64,000 nucleotides of DNA from CAUYXS01 sp965248495 (GTDB taxonomy: Bacteria; Chloroflexota; Dehalococcoidia; Lucifugimonadales; Australimonadaceae), in assembly GCA_965248495.1 (NCBI GenBank), contig CBDFJL010000003.1:372001-436000 (forward strand), given 5' to 3'. The notes beneath the pieces are model-generated. The model was given only the letters and a program-made list of their open reading frames with translations, had not been told where the DNA came from and searched no databases. Shown in pieces: positions 61,869 to 64,000 of this stretch. Made by a program: the position numbers and the translations under genes. Within the stretch, counting starts at the first letter, position 1, and each line of letters begins with the position of its first letter.

Positions 61869-62852
61869 CTAGGTTGCCGTGACGCGGTGGACGTGGGCCA
61901 GTGTCGCGTCCCAGGGGTCCGCGCGTGGCGGCAGCTGGTCGCCTGGGATCAGCTCCACGGCGTTCCGCTGCCACGCAATCAGGGTGCCCGAGTGGCCGTC
62001 CAGCAGCGCCTCGACCGCGGCCACCCCCATGCGCGTCGCCAGGATCCGGTCGAAGCGCGACGGCGAGCCTCCGCGCTGGATGTAGCCCAGGATCGTGAAG
62101 CGCGCGTCGTAGGGGTCGTCCGAATCGTTTATCAGCTGCGTGAGCTCGGATGCGTGCCACTGGGCGCCCTCGGCGAGCACGATCACGAACCGGTTCTTGC
62201 CCTGGCGGCCGGCCTCGGCCAACTGCTCGAAAATGCTCTTGAGCTCAACGGGCCGCTCCGGCGTGAGGATCATCTCGGCGCCGGCGGCGATGCCGGCCTG
62301 GATGGCCAGGTAGCCACAATGGCGGCCCATGACCTCGACGATCATGGCGCGGGAGTGGGCGCTCGCCGTCTCGTTGAGCCGGTCGATGGCCTCCACCGCC
62401 GTGTTCACCGCCGTGTCGGCGCCAATCGTGATCTCCGAACCCGGCATATCGTTGTCGATCGTGGCGGGGACGACCGTCACCGGCACGCCTAGCTCGTGCA
62501 GCCGCATCGCTCCCTCAAGGGACCCGTCGCCACCGAGGACGACAAGGCCCTCGATGCCCTGCTCGCGCAGGTAGTCGACGCAGGCCTCGCGGACCGCTCC
62601 GTCCAGGAAGGCGTCGGAGCGGCCCGAGCCGATGATGCTTCCGCCGCGCTGCAGCAGGCCGGACACCGAGCGCGTCGTAAGCTTTTCGGCACGCCGCTCC
62701 ACCAGGCCGTTGTAGCCGTCTGGGATGCCCCAGACGTCGACTCCACGATAGATCGCCGCCCTGGTCACGGCGCGGACCCCAGCGTTCATGCCGGGCGCGT
62801 CGCCCCCGCTGCAGAGAACGCCGATGGCGCGCAAGTCGCTGTGGCGCATCAT
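61869..62852 (-). CDS. pfkA: 6-phosphofructokinase
   Basis: A 327-residue PFK. Motifs are IGVLCSGGDAPGMNAGVRAV, GSIIGSGRSD, VVLGGDGSLEGAMRL, VVPATIDNDMPGSE, and GYIQRGGSPSRFDRILA. The glycine in G-G-D-G-S is typical of ATP-dependent enzymes; PPi-dependent ones have G-G-D-D. MPGSEITIGADTAVNTAVEAID agrees. The ATG at 62852 or 62849 starts MRHSDLRAIGVL; the open frame of 71 further codons upstream is not coding in style. Confidence 0.95.
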   Translation of the reverse strand: MMRHSDLRAIGVLCSGGDAPGMNAGVRAVTRAAIYRGVDVWGIPDGYNGLVERRAEKLTTRSVSGLLQRGGSIIGSGRSDAFLDGAVREACVDYLREQGIEGLVVLGGDGSLEGAMRLHELGVPVTVVPATIDNDMPGSEITIGADTAVNTAVEAIDRLNETASAHSRAMIVEVMGRHCGYLAIQAGIAAGAEMILTPERPVELKSIFEQLAEAGRQGKNRFVIVLAEGAQWHASELTQLINDSDDPYDARFTILGYIQRGGSPSRFDRILATRMGVAAVEALLDGHSGTLIAWQRNAVELIPGDQLPPRADPWDATLAHVHRVTAT

Positions 62853-63044
62853 GGCAGTCCAAGCGTACACCGGAGCGGGGCGCCTGACCCAGCGGTTCCG
62901 CTCCCAGCGTGGGCCGCGAATAGAGCGGCTCCGTCCTCCAGTCCTCCCTGCGCGTGCCTCGTTCGGTGTGTTGTCAGCCGGCGAGCGATGCGCCAAAGTG
63001 AACGTCCGGCAGGTCACGGCGCGCTGGACGGGGGCACAGCCTCG

Positions 63045-63074
63045 TTGACACCTAGCGCTGAGCACTGGTAGCGT
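63045..63074 (+). promoter_or_regulatory. Predicted promoter of the 5S rRNA gene
   Basis: A perfect -35 TTGACA (63045-63050), 18 bases, TAGCGT (63069-63074), placing the start near the first base of the 5S gene. The gap 62853-63044 before it holds nothing I recognise. Confidence 0.55.
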
Positions 63075-63080
63075 GAAGGT

Positions 63081-63202
63081 GGCTCTGGTGGTTCCAGCGG
63101 AGCGGACCCACCCGTTCCCATCCCGAACACGGAAGTGAAACGCTCCAGCGCCGACGATACTGGCGGGGCAACTCGCTGGGAAAATAGGCCACTGCCAGGG
63201 CC
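63081..63202 (+). rRNA. rrf: 5S ribosomal RNA, isolated
   Basis: The conserved 5S core CACCCGTTCCCATCCCGAAC and ACGGAAGTGAAACGCTCCAG is present. The ends GCTCTGG (63082-63088) and CCAGGGC (63195-63201) form helix I. There is no 16S, 23S or tRNA next to it, and it has its own promoter and terminator. Confidence 0.95.
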
Positions 63203-63215
63203 TAACTAGGCAACC

Positions 63216-63245
63216 AAGCCCGGGAGTTGAACTCCCGGGCTTTTC
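63216..63245 (+). terminator. Rho-independent terminator of the 5S rRNA gene
   Basis: A 12-base-pair perfect stem (AAGCCCGGGAGT with ACTCCCGGGCTT) with loop TGA, followed by a short T run. Confidence 0.92.
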
Positions 63246-63402
63246 TTGTTCCCCACGAACTAACTACGAGCGAGCTCCTTCTGGGCCGGAGGGCCGGGCC
63301 CGTCGGGAGGCGCCTCGACGAGGCCGGCTTTCGGGTCTCGAAACGCCCGGCCTACATGCGCACCAACCAGTCAAACACCTAGGAAACTGGGGGTAGCTGC
63401 GC

Positions 63403-63432
63403 TTTACACCTCAGCGGCGCCAGCCGTAAGAT
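63403..63432 (+). promoter_or_regulatory. Predicted promoter of rpsA
   Basis: TTTACA (63403-63408), 18 bases, TAAGAT (63427-63432). The start codon follows about 30 bases later with GGAG between. Confidence 0.5.
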
Positions 63433-63462
63433 ATAGAGGTGTGTGTTGGAGCCTGATGTCCG

Positions 63463-64000
63463 GTGCTGAACGTGGTCGAACAAGCCGCTAACAATATTCC
63501 GTCCGAGCCCACCATGGCCGAGCTGTTGGAGGAGTCGCTGCCGTTGCGGGGACTTCGCCGAGGCGAGGTGGTGGAAGGACAGGTCATGCGGATCGACGCC
63601 GACGGCATCCTGGTCTCCATCGGCCACAAGTCTGAGGGCGTCGTCCCGCTGCGCGAGATGCGCACGCTCACGCCCGAAATCGCCGAGAGTTACACCCCAG
63701 GGACTCCCATCTTGGTCCAGGTCCTTGACTCCTCCGGGTCCGAGGGCCAGGTTTTCCTCTCCTTCGACCGCGCTCGCTCCCAGGCCACGTGGTTCGTGCT
63801 GGAGCGGATGGTGGACTCCGGTGAGGTCGTGACGGGCACATTCGTCGGCCACAACCGCGGCGGCGCCATCGTCGACGTGGACGGGGTGCAGGCCTTCGTG
63901 CCGATGTCTCAGCTGGTGCTCCAGCCGGGAGGCGACCCCGAGGAAGCGATCGGTCAGCGCGAGGGCCAAGAGGTCCAGCTCAAGGTCTTGGAGGTGAACC
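63463..64000 (+). CDS. rpsA: 30S ribosomal protein S1, 3' partial
   Basis: The window ends inside this gene. Repeated S1 RNA-binding domains are visible: GEVVEGQVMRIDADGILVSI, then GHKSEGVVPLREM, and a second GEVVTGTFVGHNRGGAIVDV with GVQAFVPMSQL. The start is probably the GTG at 63463 (GGAG lies 11 bases before it; an in-frame TGA at 63454 bounds the frame). GTG 63472 and ATG 63514 are alternatives. Confidence 0.92.
   Translation, partial: MLNVVEQAANNIPSEPTMAELLEESLPLRGLRRGEVVEGQVMRIDADGILVSIGHKSEGVVPLREMRTLTPEIAESYTPGTPILVQVLDSSGSEGQVFLSFDRARSQATWFVLERMVDSGEVVTGTFVGHNRGGAIVDVDGVQAFVPMSQLVLQPGGDPEEAIGQREGQEVQLKVLEVN

Overview
The window looks like part of a bacterial chromosome of high G+C content, most likely a Chloroflexota member of the Dehalococcoidia/SAR202 type. 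This is inferred from the gene set (bacterial NurA/HerA, UPF0182, a split Mrp antiporter, SelB) and from many short dispersed intergenic repeats; no 16S or 23S gene is present to prove it. Nearly all of it is housekeeping or metabolic sequence, and I see no prophage, CRISPR array or intact insertion sequence.

Layout: 1-678, end of a deiodinase-like redoxin; 720-4456, polA, a GlcG/HbpS-like protein and a small rhodanese; 4462-7154 (minus), a DHA2 exporter and a hypothetical protein; 7245-15166, a Mrp-type Na+/H+ antiporter operon; 15232-20077, ychF and a very large lipoprotein; 20462-25405, hemW facing an aminotransferase/aconitase pair; 25324-26393, a repeat-invaded HTH gene pair; 26687-29890, selB and nurA; 29922-31410 (minus), a MerR-controlled operon with a thioredoxin-like protein and a rhodanese-CBS protein; 31572-42739, arginine biosynthesis (argJ, argB, argD, argG, argH) with a UPF0182 protein, pirin, MarR and rpe mixed in; 43037-45840, rpmB, fakA and degV; 45917-48156, herA and its partner; 48509-55391, a flippase-like protein, leucine dehydrogenase, an MFS carrier, a small zincin, endonuclease IV and a flavoprotein; 55498-62852 (minus), secF, secD, def, priA, rplS and pfkA; 63081-63202, an isolated 5S rRNA; 63463-64000, start of rpsA.

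The main discovery is selenocysteine. Three genes carry an in-frame TGA exactly where the family has an active-site cysteine: the redoxin (TGA-P-P-C), the small rhodanese (TGA in place of the first Cys of a CxxxxC pair) and the rhodanese-CBS protein (TGA in place of the second Cys of the same pair). Each has a small hairpin at a suitable distance downstream, and a full-length selB lies in the same window, 1.4 kb from one of them. Conventional reading would truncate or split all three.

Other points of interest: at least nine genes have a -10 box 6 or 9 bases before the start codon, suggesting leaderless transcripts; the MerR operon has a CueR-like operator; the redoxin and the lipoprotein each contain a probable one-base deletion in a short homopolymer, which may be real or an assembly error; and one dispersed repeat is interrupted by another.
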